Positions 1-9,025 of a DNA stretch of 39,541 bases are shown piece after piece; the stretch's first letter is position 1; every line of letters starts with the position of its first letter. The stretch covers positions 1 through 39,541 of the forward strand of contig DATMBC010000036.1 of NCBI GenBank assembly GCA_035559435.1, read 5' to 3'. The notes beneath the pieces are model-generated. The model was not told the origin of the DNA and did no database searches. It saw nothing but the letters and a program-made list of their open reading frames with translations. The stretch is from a bacterium (lineage in GTDB: Bacteria > Zixibacteria > MSB-5A5 > WJJR01). A program made the position numbers and the translations under genes.

Positions 1-850
1 AAGCGCGCGACCTCTCCCCCGCCGGCGCAAAACCCAGCGCCGGATGGGTCGGTCCAAACAGGCCGAACGTGGGAACGCCCAGGGCATCGGCCAGGTGCAT
101 CAGGCCGGAATCGCCGGAGACAAACGCAGCACAGCCCGACAGACGCACCATCAATTCGCGCAGCGGCAAGTCGAGATGGGTCTCGAGCGTGAGGCCACCG
201 ATCCCATGCAGATCCTCGCGGACAAACCGCGCAATGGCCGCCTCCTCGGCGGACAGACCAAACAGCGCGATGTGAAAGGGCGTAACCGGCGCCAACGCCG
301 CAAGCAGCCGTGTCCACAGTTCCGGCGGGACCGCCTTGGTGGGGTGACGCGCCCCCCAACCGAGGCCGAGGATCGGACGCGACGGACAAAGGACGCGTGT
401 CTGCTCCGAGTCGGCCAGCGTCAAGGTGGGACGATATTCGCCGGAGAGGCCGGCGGCTTCGAGATACGAGCGCACCACCGAGTGCGGGCGGTCCAATCCC
501 TTCTTGCTCCAAACCATACGCCAGCGACGCAGGGTCGCCTTGTCGATTCGGCGCAATTTCCCGGCGTTGAGGCGCGCGGTCAGGGCACGCGAACGCAGCG
601 AGGCGTGCAAATCGACGATCAAGTCAAAATAAGATTCTCCCAGCGCGCGGGCAAAGTCGGCGAGAGACTGCCCGGGCTGCAACGGCATAATCTGCACCGG
701 GGCGGGAAAGCCGGAGAAGAGCGGGGCATATTGCGCCCGTGTGGCGAACGTGATTTCGGCGTCGGGATGGCGCTCGGCCAGGGCGCGCAATGGCGCGGCG
801 GCGAGCACGACATCGCCCAGAGACGAAAAACGGATCACGAGAATGCGCAT
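1..850 (-). CDS. Glycosyltransferase family 9 (ADP-heptose:LPS heptosyltransferase-like), 3' end outside window
   Basis: Reading the minus strand from the ATG at 848-850 gives an open frame of 283 codons that is still open at the window edge, so the C-terminus is missing (family members are about 340-350 residues). It begins MRILVIRFSSLGDVVLAAA, the typical N-terminal Rossmann strand and GD motif of the WaaC/WaaF/RfaF family. Near the visible end is VSGDSGLMHLADALGVPT followed by LFGPTHP, the family's nucleotide-sugar binding motif. Such enzymes add heptose or a related sugar to the LPS core at the inner face of the cytoplasmic membrane. It lies 16 bases after uppP and is probably co-transcribed with it. 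Acceptor and exact sugar cannot be told from sequence. The long plus-strand frame over the same bases is a shadow. Confidence 0.88.
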   Translation of the reverse strand, partial: MRILVIRFSSLGDVVLAAAPLRALAERHPDAEITFATRAQYAPLFSGFPAPVQIMPLQPGQSLADFARALGESYFDLIVDLHASLRSRALTARLNAGKLRRIDKATLRRWRMVWSKKGLDRPHSVVRSYLEAAGLSGEYRPTLTLADSEQTRVLCPSRPILGLGWGARHPTKAVPPELWTRLLAALAPVTPFHIALFGLSAEEAAIARFVREDLHGIGGLTLETHLDLPLRELMVRLSGCAAFVSGDSGLMHLADALGVPTFGLFGPTHPALGFAPAGERSRA

Positions 851-866
851 GGCCGTGGTGGCCGCG

Positions 867-1652
867 CTACCTGAGCAGAAGGGATGCCAGCGCGCCCACA
901 AGCAGGCAATAAACACCAAAGAGGGCGAAGCGGCCACCGCGCAGGAATGCGAAGACCAGCCGCAGGGCGGCATAGCCGGTCAGCGCCGCCGCCGCTCCGC
1001 CGACCAGATGCGGCAGCCCCAGGCGGCCGCTGCCCCAGGCATTGGGAATGGTGAGCAGAATCGCGCCGCCGACGGCAGGGATTGACAGCAAGAAGGAGAA
1101 CTCGGCGGCCAGCGCCGGACGCACCCCCTGCCAGAGCCCGGCGGAGATGGTCGAGCCGGACCGCGAGATGCCGGGCAGGATGGCCACCGCCTGCGCGCAG
1201 CCAATCCACCAGGCACGCCGGATCGTCAACGGCCGGTCGCCGACGCGGCGGAGACGTGTCGACAAAAGCATCACTCCGGTGAGCATCAGGAAGGATGCGG
1301 CCACATGCGAGTCGGCAAAGATGGACTCGATCCGGTCCTTGAAGAGCACGCCGATGACACCCGCGGGAATGGTGCCAATGGCCAGATAGAGTATTTCGCC
1401 GCGCGAGACGGCAATGGCATCGGGCGATTCGCCGCGTCCGGCCACCGATTCAGCCAGCTCCCAGAGACGACGGCGGAAATACCAGAGCACCGAGAGCAAC
1501 GTGCCGGCGTGAACGGCCACCTCGAAAACCAAATCCGCCGAGGTGATCCCGAGCCAGTGCTCGACCAACACCAGATGGCCGGAACTGGAAATGGGAAGGA
1601 ATTCGGCCAGCCCCTGCACGATTCCAAGCACGATGGCCTCGCCAAGGGTCAC
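867..1652 (-). CDS. uppP: Undecaprenyl-diphosphatase UppP/BacA
   Basis: The 261-residue, very hydrophobic protein matches the family's usual length (about 265). It removes a phosphate from undecaprenyl diphosphate to recycle the lipid carrier for peptidoglycan and LPS sugars, in the cytoplasmic membrane. The N-terminal active-site segment is present: E17 in QGLAEFLPISSSGH with S22-S24 and H26. So is the second signature GISRSGSTIS, with R164, S165 and S167. The start is a GTG at 1650-1652 preceded by an AAGGA ribosome-binding site. The gene follows the barrel-like protein gene by 59 bases and precedes the heptosyltransferase by 16 bases, so the two envelope genes look like one transcription unit. 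Confidence 0.96.
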   Translation of the reverse strand: MTLGEAIVLGIVQGLAEFLPISSSGHLVLVEHWLGITSADLVFEVAVHAGTLLSVLWYFRRRLWELAESVAGRGESPDAIAVSRGEILYLAIGTIPAGVIGVLFKDRIESIFADSHVAASFLMLTGVMLLSTRLRRVGDRPLTIRRAWWIGCAQAVAILPGISRSGSTISAGLWQGVRPALAAEFSFLLSIPAVGGAILLTIPNAWGSGRLGLPHLVGGAAAALTGYAALRLVFAFLRGGRFALFGVYCLLVGALASLLLR

Positions 1653-1711
1653 GCGATCCTTCCCTCAGACGAGGCCATCGTATGGTTTCCCTGCCGGTCC
1701 AGTCGGAAGTG

Positions 1712-2383
1712 TCAGAGTTTGAAGTTCATGCCGAGCGTAAAACCGATATCGCGGTCAAAGACCACTTCGCCGAGGATATCGAGCAACTCGCTGATGTTCC
1801 AGCGCGCGCCGGCAATACCCGAGACTTCGAGATCGGAGCCATCCTTGGTGTACTGCTGCGCGGCTGCGGCCAGGTTGAGCGCAGCGGCCGGATCGTCATC
1901 GAAGTTCACATTCTCCAGGCGCATATTGAAGGCGGCATATGGGGCGAGACTGCCTTGGGCCAGCGCGTAATCGCGCGAAATCACCACCGAGCCGCCGATT
2001 GACGTCAGTGACAGGAGATCGAGATCGAGATAGGCAAACCGGGGACCGAGGGCCAGGTCGAAGGGCACTTCAGCGCCGGTCTGGAAGAGCATGAACTTGA
2101 CATCGCCGCCGAGCGCCAGACCCATGTCGCCGACTTCGGGATCGACGAATCCCGCCTGCACGCCGAAATCGCCGATGCTCATAAAGCCGCGGCGGAACTG
2201 GCCAAAGACCAAGGTCGAACTCTCAAAGACGCTGACGAATCCGCCGACGTCGGTCGTGCCCGGCCGCAGCGTGTAGGCGGTGGAGACCTGCCCGAAAACG
2301 GTGGCGCGCGCGGCCGGCGCGCAGGCCAGAGTGGTCAGAATGCCGAGCGTGGTGATGAATGTCCGTATGGTGTGCGGTCTCAC
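1712..2383 (-). CDS. Exported protein of unknown function, probable outer-membrane beta-barrel
   Basis: This 223-residue protein has a clear Sec signal peptide: positively charged start, hydrophobic core TFITTLGILTTLACA, and a likely AXA cleavage after residue 27 or so (ARA before TVFG). The mature part is rich in alternating hydrophobic and polar residues and glycine, for example GGFVSVFESSTLVFGQF and DIGFTLGMNFKL. It ends in a hydrophobic residue, as barrel proteins inserted by BamA often do. No family could be named. The start is GTG with an excellent AAGGAGG four bases upstream. It follows the ZIP transporter by 90 bases and precedes uppP by 59 bases. It could also be a periplasmic beta-rich protein; the barrel call is inferred from composition and pattern only. 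Confidence 0.75.
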   Translation of the reverse strand: MRPHTIRTFITTLGILTTLACAPAARATVFGQVSTAYTLRPGTTDVGGFVSVFESSTLVFGQFRRGFMSIGDFGVQAGFVDPEVGDMGLALGGDVKFMLFQTGAEVPFDLALGPRFAYLDLDLLSLTSIGGSVVISRDYALAQGSLAPYAAFNMRLENVNFDDDPAAALNLAAAAQQYTKDGSDLEVSGIAGARWNISELLDILGEVVFDRDIGFTLGMNFKL

Positions 2384-2473
2384 AAACCCTCCTTGGTCAG
2401 AATGTCCTGCCCCAGTGTGCGTCCCGCTTCTACGTGGAAACCACGGACAGGTTCCCGGCGGCGGACAGGGCGG

Positions 2474-3196
2474 TCAATGTCCGGCGGTCAGGTGCGCGAT
2501 GTAGTAAATGCCGGCGCCGGCCAGCACCGCCAGCGGCGCCCAAACGGTCCTCTTCTTGTTCACTTCGGGCAGCAGGTCGGTTGCCGCAACATAGATGATC
2601 GAGCCCGATGAGAGCGCAAGCGACGGGCCCAGCCAGCCCTCGGATTGCACCGCGAGATAGACAACGCCGCCGACCAGCGAAGCCAATCCGAGGCTGGTCG
2701 CGGCGAGGAATGCCGCGCGTCGTGTGCCGCCGGTCGCCAAGACAATCGACGCCAGCGTGAAGCCGCCGGGGATTTTGTGCCAGACCATGGCGGCGAAGAC
2801 CAGAATGCCGAGGTGCGCGCTGGTTTGCGCGGCTACGACAATCGCGACACCGTCGATGATCGAATGCACCGCCAACCCGAAGGTCGCCGCCCAACCGACA
2901 AGCGACCCCAGCCCAGCGTGGGTCTCGTGGCCATAATGGAAGTGGGGTGTCAGGACGTGCTCGGCCACATGGATGAGCAGAAACCCGCCGATGGCCCAGA
3001 CGCCGGCTTCGGGCAGGTGCGCAAACGATTCGGGGAGCATTTCGACCAAGGCAACGGCCAGCATGAAACCGGCGCCGGTAGCCACCAGCACGCGCAGGGC
3101 CTCATGCTCCCAGCGGCGGCGCATCAGAAAGAGCATGGCGCCAACCACATCCGCCAGCGCGGCGATCAGGAGAAACAGGAGAATCTGCGCGGTCAT
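2474..3196 (-). CDS. ZIP-family divalent metal transporter
   Basis: A 240-residue polytopic membrane protein with about eight hydrophobic segments. The hallmark metal motifs are HSIIDGVAIVVA in the fourth core helix and HKIPGGFTLAS in the fifth. ZIP proteins move Zn, Fe or Mn into the cytoplasm. The second motif normally reads HKIPEG or similar; here the metal-ligand glutamate is glycine. A histidine-containing loop (HVAEHVLTPHFHYGHETH, roughly residues 77-95) is typical of the family. The ATG at 3194-3196 is chosen because upstream in-frame residues are Arg/Cys-rich and unlike a membrane protein; no good ribosome-binding site is seen. The response-regulator terminator lies upstream, so it is likely transcribed separately. 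Confidence 0.85.
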   Translation of the reverse strand: MTAQILLFLLIAALADVVGAMLFLMRRRWEHEALRVLVATGAGFMLAVALVEMLPESFAHLPEAGVWAIGGFLLIHVAEHVLTPHFHYGHETHAGLGSLVGWAATFGLAVHSIIDGVAIVVAAQTSAHLGILVFAAMVWHKIPGGFTLASIVLATGGTRRAAFLAATSLGLASLVGGVVYLAVQSEGWLGPSLALSSGSIIYVAATDLLPEVNKKRTVWAPLAVLAGAGIYYIAHLTAGH

Positions 3197-3319
3197 CGTC
3201 GGTCGCCGGTCGTGCGTCGCTGCGATCGGACCCGTGCACGATAGGCAGAAGCCGTCCGGAGTGCAACGTCTGATCCGGCGGCGCGACGATTGAGCGGACG
3301 CGCAAGTGACCGGCGGCGC

Positions 3320-3352
3320 GCAAACGAAAACGCGCCCCAACGCGGGGCGCGT
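3320..3352 (-). terminator. Intrinsic terminator of the response-regulator gene
   Basis: On the minus strand a 9-bp perfect GC-rich stem (arms 3344-3352 and 3330-3338, five-base loop) is followed by a T-rich run (TTTTCGTTTG). It sits 21 bases after the stop codon of the response regulator and separates it from the ZIP gene. Confidence 0.8.
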
Positions 3353-3373
3353 CGACGTGCGCGGCAGGCGCGA

Positions 3374-3763
3374 TTACTTGTTGACCGAAAGCAAGACGAT
3401 CTTGACGATGTCCAGCAGCCGTTCGCAGGAAAACGGTTTCTTGACGAAGAGGTTGCCGCCGGACTTAAAACTGCGCCCCTGATCGTCGCGCGCATCCTTG
3501 CCGGTGAGGAACACCACCGGAATGTCGGCGGTGCGTGGATCCTTTTTCAACGCCGCGCAGACATCGTAACCGTCCATGACCGGCATCATGATGTCAAGCA
3601 GGATGACATCGGGAACCCACTCCTTGGAACGTTTCAACGCGCCTTGAGATGTGTTTTCGACAGCGACTTCGTAGCCAGCGGTGGTGAGAAACGCGTCCAC
3701 GATCTCGGTAATTCCCGGCTCGTCATCGACGACCAGAATCTTCGCGTTCGTGTCCCTGAACAT
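3374..3763 (-). CDS. Single-domain response regulator (CheY-like receiver)
   Basis: The 129-residue protein is a lone receiver domain. Acidic pocket residues D13, D14 and E15 are in ILVVDDEPG, the phospho-acceptor is D57 in VILLDIMMPVMDG, the switch threonine is T87 in VVFLTGKD, and the conserved lysine is K109 in VKKPF. No output domain follows, so it should work by protein-protein contact after phosphorylation by a histidine kinase. No kinase gene is in the window. The ATG at 3761-3763 is preferred over the in-frame ATG at 3796 because GAGGAGG lies just before it. A perfect 7-bp hairpin abuts that ribosome-binding site. It is divergent from rlmN and has its own terminator. Confidence 0.93.
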   Translation of the reverse strand: MFRDTNAKILVVDDEPGITEIVDAFLTTAGYEVAVENTSQGALKRSKEWVPDVILLDIMMPVMDGYDVCAALKKDPRTADIPVVFLTGKDARDDQGRSFKSGGNLFVKKPFSCERLLDIVKIVLLSVNK

Positions 3764-3773
3764 TACGCCTCCT

Positions 3774-3790
3774 CGTCTGCGGAGCAGACG
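3774..3790 (-). promoter_or_regulatory. Hairpin abutting the ribosome-binding site of the response-regulator mRNA
   Basis: CGTCTGC and GCAGACG form a perfect 7-bp stem with a three-base loop. The 3' arm ends directly at the AGGAGG of the response-regulator gene. It may stabilise the transcript or modulate initiation; this is inferred from structure only. Confidence 0.4.
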
Positions 3791-4005
3791 GCTCATTAGT
3801 AATGTCGGCCCGTCTTTGCAAGTTCTTGAATGCCATGCAAAAACGGCAGAGACCGCTTGGGGCCAGTATCATCGTTATCGACGTATCGACTTAAACCACA
3901 ATCACTTAGCAATGACGCCTCAGAAGCAGGAGTTGACAGGGTGGTATTCGTTGCCTGAGGCGGTCTATTGGCGCGATCCCGCCGGATTGTCGTATCCTTG
4001 ACGGG

Positions 4006-5091
4006 ATGATCTCAAACGCCAATCAGATCGATGCGGCAGCAGGCCGGGGACGACGGCCTCTGCTGGGGCTGACGCGATCGCAGTTGATCGCAGAGATGGC
4101 GGCCTTGGGCCAGCCGCGGCACCGTGGCGATCAATTGGCGCGCTGGATCTATCAGCGCCGTGTCGATGACATCGAGCGAATGACCAATCTGCCCGGTGCG
4201 TTGCGGCGCGAGTTGGCCGAGCGCTACACGCTCCGGTTTGATCCGCCGGTCGCGCATCAGAAATCGCCGGACGGCACCGAGAAGTTGTTGTTCCGTGATG
4301 CCGGCGGCGACCGTGGCGCGGTCTGGGAGGCAGTGTTGATGCGCGACCGCGACCGCCGCACGGTCTGTGTCTCGACGCAGGCGGGATGCGCGCTGGGGTG
4401 TTCCTTCTGCGCCACGGCGAAACTGGGGTTGCTGCGCAATCTCACACCCGGCGAGATCATCGCCCAGGTGATCGCGGCGCGGCGGCTTCTGACATCGTCG
4501 GAGACGCTCACCAACGTCGTCTTCATGGGCATGGGCGAGCCATTGCACAACTTCGAGAACGTGAAGACGGCGCTGGAGATCATCGGCGCCGACTGGGGGC
4601 TTGAGATTTCGCACCACCGCACGACCGTCTCGACGGTGGGATTGGTGCCGCAGATTCACCAGTGGGCCGAGGAGAAGATTAAGGCGAAGCTGGCCATCTC
4701 GTTGACGGCGGCCAATGACGCGTTACGGTCGGAACTGATGCCGATCAACCGGCGCTATCCGCTGGCGGAGCTGAAGCGGGCGGCGATCCATGTGGCGAAG
4801 GCGACGCGGCGGCGGGTGACCTTCGAGTATATCCTGCTGGATGGGATCAACGACTCCCTGGCGCACGCGCGCCAATTGGTGTCGTTCATCCACGGCATCC
4901 CTTGCAAGATCAATCTGATCCGTTTCCATCCCAACGACGGGTCGCCATACCGGCGGCCGACCGAAGAACGGGTCGCGGTCTTCCGCGATTATCTCTATCC
5001 ACGCTGCCCGGCGGTCAACATCCGCAAATCATTCGGCGTCGACATCGACGCGGCCTGCGGGCAACTGGCGGGGCGGTCGCAGGGCGGGTGA
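4006..5091 (+). CDS. rlmN: 23S rRNA (adenine2503-C2)/tRNA dual methyltransferase RlmN
   Basis: A radical-SAM enzyme of 361 residues that methylates C2 of A2503 in 23S rRNA and A37 of some tRNAs. The 4Fe-4S cluster cysteines are C128, C132 and C135 in GCALGCSFCATAK. The two mechanistic cysteines are also visible: C121 (seven residues before the cluster motif) and C351 in DIDAACGQLAG near the C-terminus. FMGMGEPLHNF binds SAM. The start at ATG 4006 has only a weak GACGGG upstream, but an N-terminal region of about 20 residues before LTRSQL is usual. It stands alone on the plus strand, divergent from the response regulator and convergent with the TSUP gene, with no clear terminator in the 17 bases between them. 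Confidence 0.97.
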   Translation: MISNANQIDAAAGRGRRPLLGLTRSQLIAEMAALGQPRHRGDQLARWIYQRRVDDIERMTNLPGALRRELAERYTLRFDPPVAHQKSPDGTEKLLFRDAGGDRGAVWEAVLMRDRDRRTVCVSTQAGCALGCSFCATAKLGLLRNLTPGEIIAQVIAARRLLTSSETLTNVVFMGMGEPLHNFENVKTALEIIGADWGLEISHHRTTVSTVGLVPQIHQWAEEKIKAKLAISLTAANDALRSELMPINRRYPLAELKRAAIHVAKATRRRVTFEYILLDGINDSLAHARQLVSFIHGIPCKINLIRFHPNDGSPYRRPTEERVAVFRDYLYPRCPAVNIRKSFGVDIDAACGQLAGRSQGG

Positions 5092-5108
5092 GTGGATGGC
5101 CGCGCGGG

Positions 5109-5477
5109 CTACTTCTCGAGTAACATCTGGATGGCAACGGCCAGCAGGAACACGGCGAAGCCACGTCGCAACAGCGTTTCGTTGATCTGGTTGGCGAAGA
5201 CGGCGCCGAGCCAGGCGCCACCGAAGAAGCCCAACGCCACCAGCGCCGCGATGCGCAGGTCGACCTGCCCGGACTGATAATAGCGCCGGACCGCCAACAG
5301 CCCGATGGGCAGCAGCAGAACCGCCAGCGAGGTCCCCTGTGCCTTCTGTTGCGACATCCCGAACCAGTAGACGAAGGCGGGGATGAGGACCATGCCGCCG
5401 CCGATGCCCAGTAGACCGGACAGCACGCCGGCGCCGATCCCCAGTCCCAGCACCAGCACGATCATCAGGGGGGACAT
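5109..5477 (-). CDS. Half-size TSUP (TauE/SafE-like) membrane transporter
   Basis: The 122-residue protein has about four membrane segments. The family signature GLLGIGGGMVLIPAFVYWFG lies near residue 20, followed by QKAQGTSLAVLLLP. TauE/SafE proteins usually have two such repeats in about 250 residues; this has only one, so it should act as a dimer. Substrates in the family include sulfite and organosulfonates, but nothing here indicates the substrate. The ATG at 5475-5477 is preceded by AAGGAGG, and the prfB stop is nine bases upstream, so the two are almost certainly co-transcribed. Single-repeat members exist in many genomes, so truncation is not required as an explanation. Confidence 0.82.
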   Translation of the reverse strand: MSPLMIVLVLGLGIGAGVLSGLLGIGGGMVLIPAFVYWFGMSQQKAQGTSLAVLLLPIGLLAVRRYYQSGQVDLRIAALVALGFFGGAWLGAVFANQINETLLRRGFAVFLLAVAIQMLLEK

Positions 5478-5486
5478 CCTGCCTCC

Positions 5487-6597
<1,111 letters not shown>

Positions 6598-6849
6598 GCT
6601 GATTCTACCTCCTGCCCGACATAGGGACTCCCATTAACACGTAACAGTCCAAGTTGTGTTCCCCGAAAGGCTTGACGAAGATAGTCGGGGTTCGATGGTC
6701 GACCAAGGGGTTTTTCGCGCTTTGGCATCCCCTGCTCCTGCTTTTCCCCTTGATCAACTTGAAGTTAGAGGGCAGGTTAGGCCGTCCGATCAATCGCGCT
6801 GGGCCGAACTGTCCGCTGGCGCGTACAATTCGGCGCAGGGATCTGTATC

Positions 6850-9012
6850 ATGGCCTGGGAGAGACCTGAAGACCAAGCGCAGTTTCACGACCAGCCGCCG
6901 TCCAACCCCTCGGCCGGCCACATGGTTCGTCGCGCTTTGCGTTCTCTGGCATTGTATGTCGTGTTGCCGCTGGCGGTGATCGGTGTCGGCTGGACGGCGA
7001 CGACGTTGTGGAAGTACGCCCAGGAGCTGCCGTCGATTGAGGAAGTCTACAACATCAAGCCGCGCCTCTCCACGCGTCTGTTTGACAAGAACGATCAACC
7101 CTTCTACGAGTTCTTCACTGAGCGGCGGGTGTTGACGCCTTTGGATTCGCTGCCGCCGCATCTGGTCCGGGCGCTTTTGGCCACGGAGGATCGCGAGTTT
7201 TACAACCACTGGGGCGTGCGCTGGACGGCGATCGTGCGCGCGTTGATCGTCAATTTCCAGACCGGCCGTCGCGCACAGGGCGGATCGACCATTACCCAGC
7301 AGTTGGCGCGCAAGTTGTTCCTCACGCCGGAGCGGACGCTCGAACGGAAGATCAAAGAGTGGTTGATGTCGATCAAGCTCGAGCGGAGTTACTCGAAGAA
7401 TGAAATCCTCGAGATGTATCTGAACATCAACTACTACGGCGCCGGAGCCTATGGGATCGGCGCGGCCGCGCAGACCTATTTCGGCAAGGCGCCGCGCGAT
7501 CTGGATTTGATGGAGTCGGCCGCGCTGGTGGGGGTGCTGCCGGCGCCGACCGCCTACTCGCCGACCCGCAATCCGGAGCTGGCAATGCAGCGCCGCAATA
7601 CGGTGCTGCGCTCGCTGGTGGCGGTCGGCGAACTTGACCAGACGGCCTACGATACCCTCTCGACCCAGTCCATTGCCCTGCACCAGCCGGCGCAGGGGTC
7701 ATTCGGCGACTTCGGCGATTACTTCGCCGAGGAAGTGCGACGGTATGTGATCAAGCAGTATGGCGACGAGGCGCTCTATACCGAAGGGCTGAACATCTAC
7801 ACCACCCTCGATGCCGATTTGCAGCGATTCGCCGAGGAGGTCGTGCGGGACCGTCTTGACTCGCTGCGCCAGGTGGCGGAACAACGGCACAGTCCCACTG
7901 ATCCGGTTTACACCTACCCGGTCTACGATTCCGCCAGCGGCCGGATGGTGCGCGTCCGCAAGAAGATGCAGGCGGCCATGATGCTGATGGACAACCGCAG
8001 CGGCGGTGTGCTGGCGATGGTCGGCGGCTACGACTACAAGGAAAGCGAATTCAACCGGGTAACCCAGGCGTTGCGTCAGCCGGGATCGGCTTTCAAGCCG
8101 TTTGTGCTGACCGGCGCCCTCGAGGCGGGGTTTACCCCGGCCGACACGATCCTCGATGCGCCGGTGCTGATTTCGATTCCCGGCGCGCCCGACTACTCGC
8201 CCGGCAACTTCGACGGCAAGTTCGAGGGGCCGGTCTCGATCCGCTATGGCATCCGTGAATCACGCAACCTGGTGTCGGTGCGGCTGCTGCAAAAACTGAA
8301 CATCCACCGGGTGATTGACTTGGCCGAGCGGATGGGGATTTCGACGAAACTTTTGCCCTATCCCTCATTGGCGGTCGGCAGCTCGGAAGTGACTGTCTTC
8401 GACATGACCGCCGCGTACTCCTGTTTCCCCAATGGCGGGATTCGCACCACGCCGACTTTGATCCGTCGTATCACCGACCGCAACGGCAAGGTGATTGAAG
8501 ACAATTCGATCCCGCGCCGCGAGGAAGTCTTGCCGGCCAATCTGGCGTATGCGGTGACGCATGTGCTGACCGCGGTGGTTGACTCCGGGACGGCCGCCAG
8601 CACGCGCCGTCGCGGATTCACTCGTCCCGCCGCCGGCAAGACCGGAACATCCAACGAGTACATGGATAACTGGTTTGTCGGCTTCACACCGCGGTTCACC
8701 TGCGGCGTCTGGGTTGGCTACGACCTGAAAACGCCAATTGGCGGCTACCACACCGGGACCGGCGCGGCGACGGCGTTGCCGATCTGGACGGCGGTGATGC
8801 AGGAGGCCAGCAAAGGGACGCCGGTGGAGTATTTCGAGAAGCCCGAGGATGTCTATATCATCTCGGTCTGCCAGGACTCCAACAAACGCGCCGGAGAGCA
8901 TTGCAACGCCACGCGCGAGGAGGTCTTCCTGCGCGCGGCCGACACGCTCGATGTCTGCCCCCTCCACAACCGCGACCCGCGTTATCTCCTGCCGCGACGG
9001 GTCCGTCGTTGA
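6850..9012 (+). CDS. Bifunctional class A penicillin-binding protein (PBP1A-type)
   Basis: A 720-residue membrane-anchored peptidoglycan synthase. There is one transmembrane helix at about residues 29-52. A GT51 glycosyltransferase domain follows with catalytic E113 in ATEDREFYNHWG and the QGGSTITQQLARKLFL motif. The transpeptidase domain has S413-A-F-K416, S471-R-N and K597-T-G (GKTGTSNEYMDNWFVG). All catalytic motifs are intact. The C-terminus has four cysteines (in VCQDSN, EHCNATR, DVCPLH and FTCGVW). The start at ATG 6850 has AGGGA upstream; a TACAAT at 6824-6829 could be a -10 box but no matching -35 was found. It is convergent with deoC, with a 13-base gap and no obvious terminator. Confidence 0.95.
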   Translation: MAWERPEDQAQFHDQPPSNPSAGHMVRRALRSLALYVVLPLAVIGVGWTATTLWKYAQELPSIEEVYNIKPRLSTRLFDKNDQPFYEFFTERRVLTPLDSLPPHLVRALLATEDREFYNHWGVRWTAIVRALIVNFQTGRRAQGGSTITQQLARKLFLTPERTLERKIKEWLMSIKLERSYSKNEILEMYLNINYYGAGAYGIGAAAQTYFGKAPRDLDLMESAALVGVLPAPTAYSPTRNPELAMQRRNTVLRSLVAVGELDQTAYDTLSTQSIALHQPAQGSFGDFGDYFAEEVRRYVIKQYGDEALYTEGLNIYTTLDADLQRFAEEVVRDRLDSLRQVAEQRHSPTDPVYTYPVYDSASGRMVRVRKKMQAAMMLMDNRSGGVLAMVGGYDYKESEFNRVTQALRQPGSAFKPFVLTGALEAGFTPADTILDAPVLISIPGAPDYSPGNFDGKFEGPVSIRYGIRESRNLVSVRLLQKLNIHRVIDLAERMGISTKLLPYPSLAVGSSEVTVFDMTAAYSCFPNGGIRTTPTLIRRITDRNGKVIEDNSIPRREEVLPANLAYAVTHVLTAVVDSGTAASTRRRGFTRPAAGKTGTSNEYMDNWFVGFTPRFTCGVWVGYDLKTPIGGYHTGTGAATALPIWTAVMQEASKGTPVEYFEKPEDVYIISVCQDSNKRAGEHCNATREEVFLRAADTLDVCPLHNRDPRYLLPRRVRR

Positions 9013-9025
9013 CGACGCTCGATTG

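Noticed and set aside
44-874. Long plus-strand open frame of 276 codons
   Set aside because: It is antisense to a clear glycosyltransferase family 9 gene; its translation is Arg/Gln/Gly-rich with no domain.
3933-3970. TTGACA upstream of rlmN as a -35 box
   Set aside because: No acceptable -10 box at 16-18 bases; the next AT-rich hexamer is 26 bases away.
6661-6712. GGTTCGA-like segment and a 6-bp repeat resembling part of a tRNA
   Set aside because: No acceptor, D or anticodon stems could be built around it.
6605-6793. 62-codon minus-strand frame before prfB
   Set aside because: It ends just before the prfB start, has no recognisable domain, and lies in the lower-GC divergent promoter region between prfB and the PBP gene. 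Kept as probable noise.
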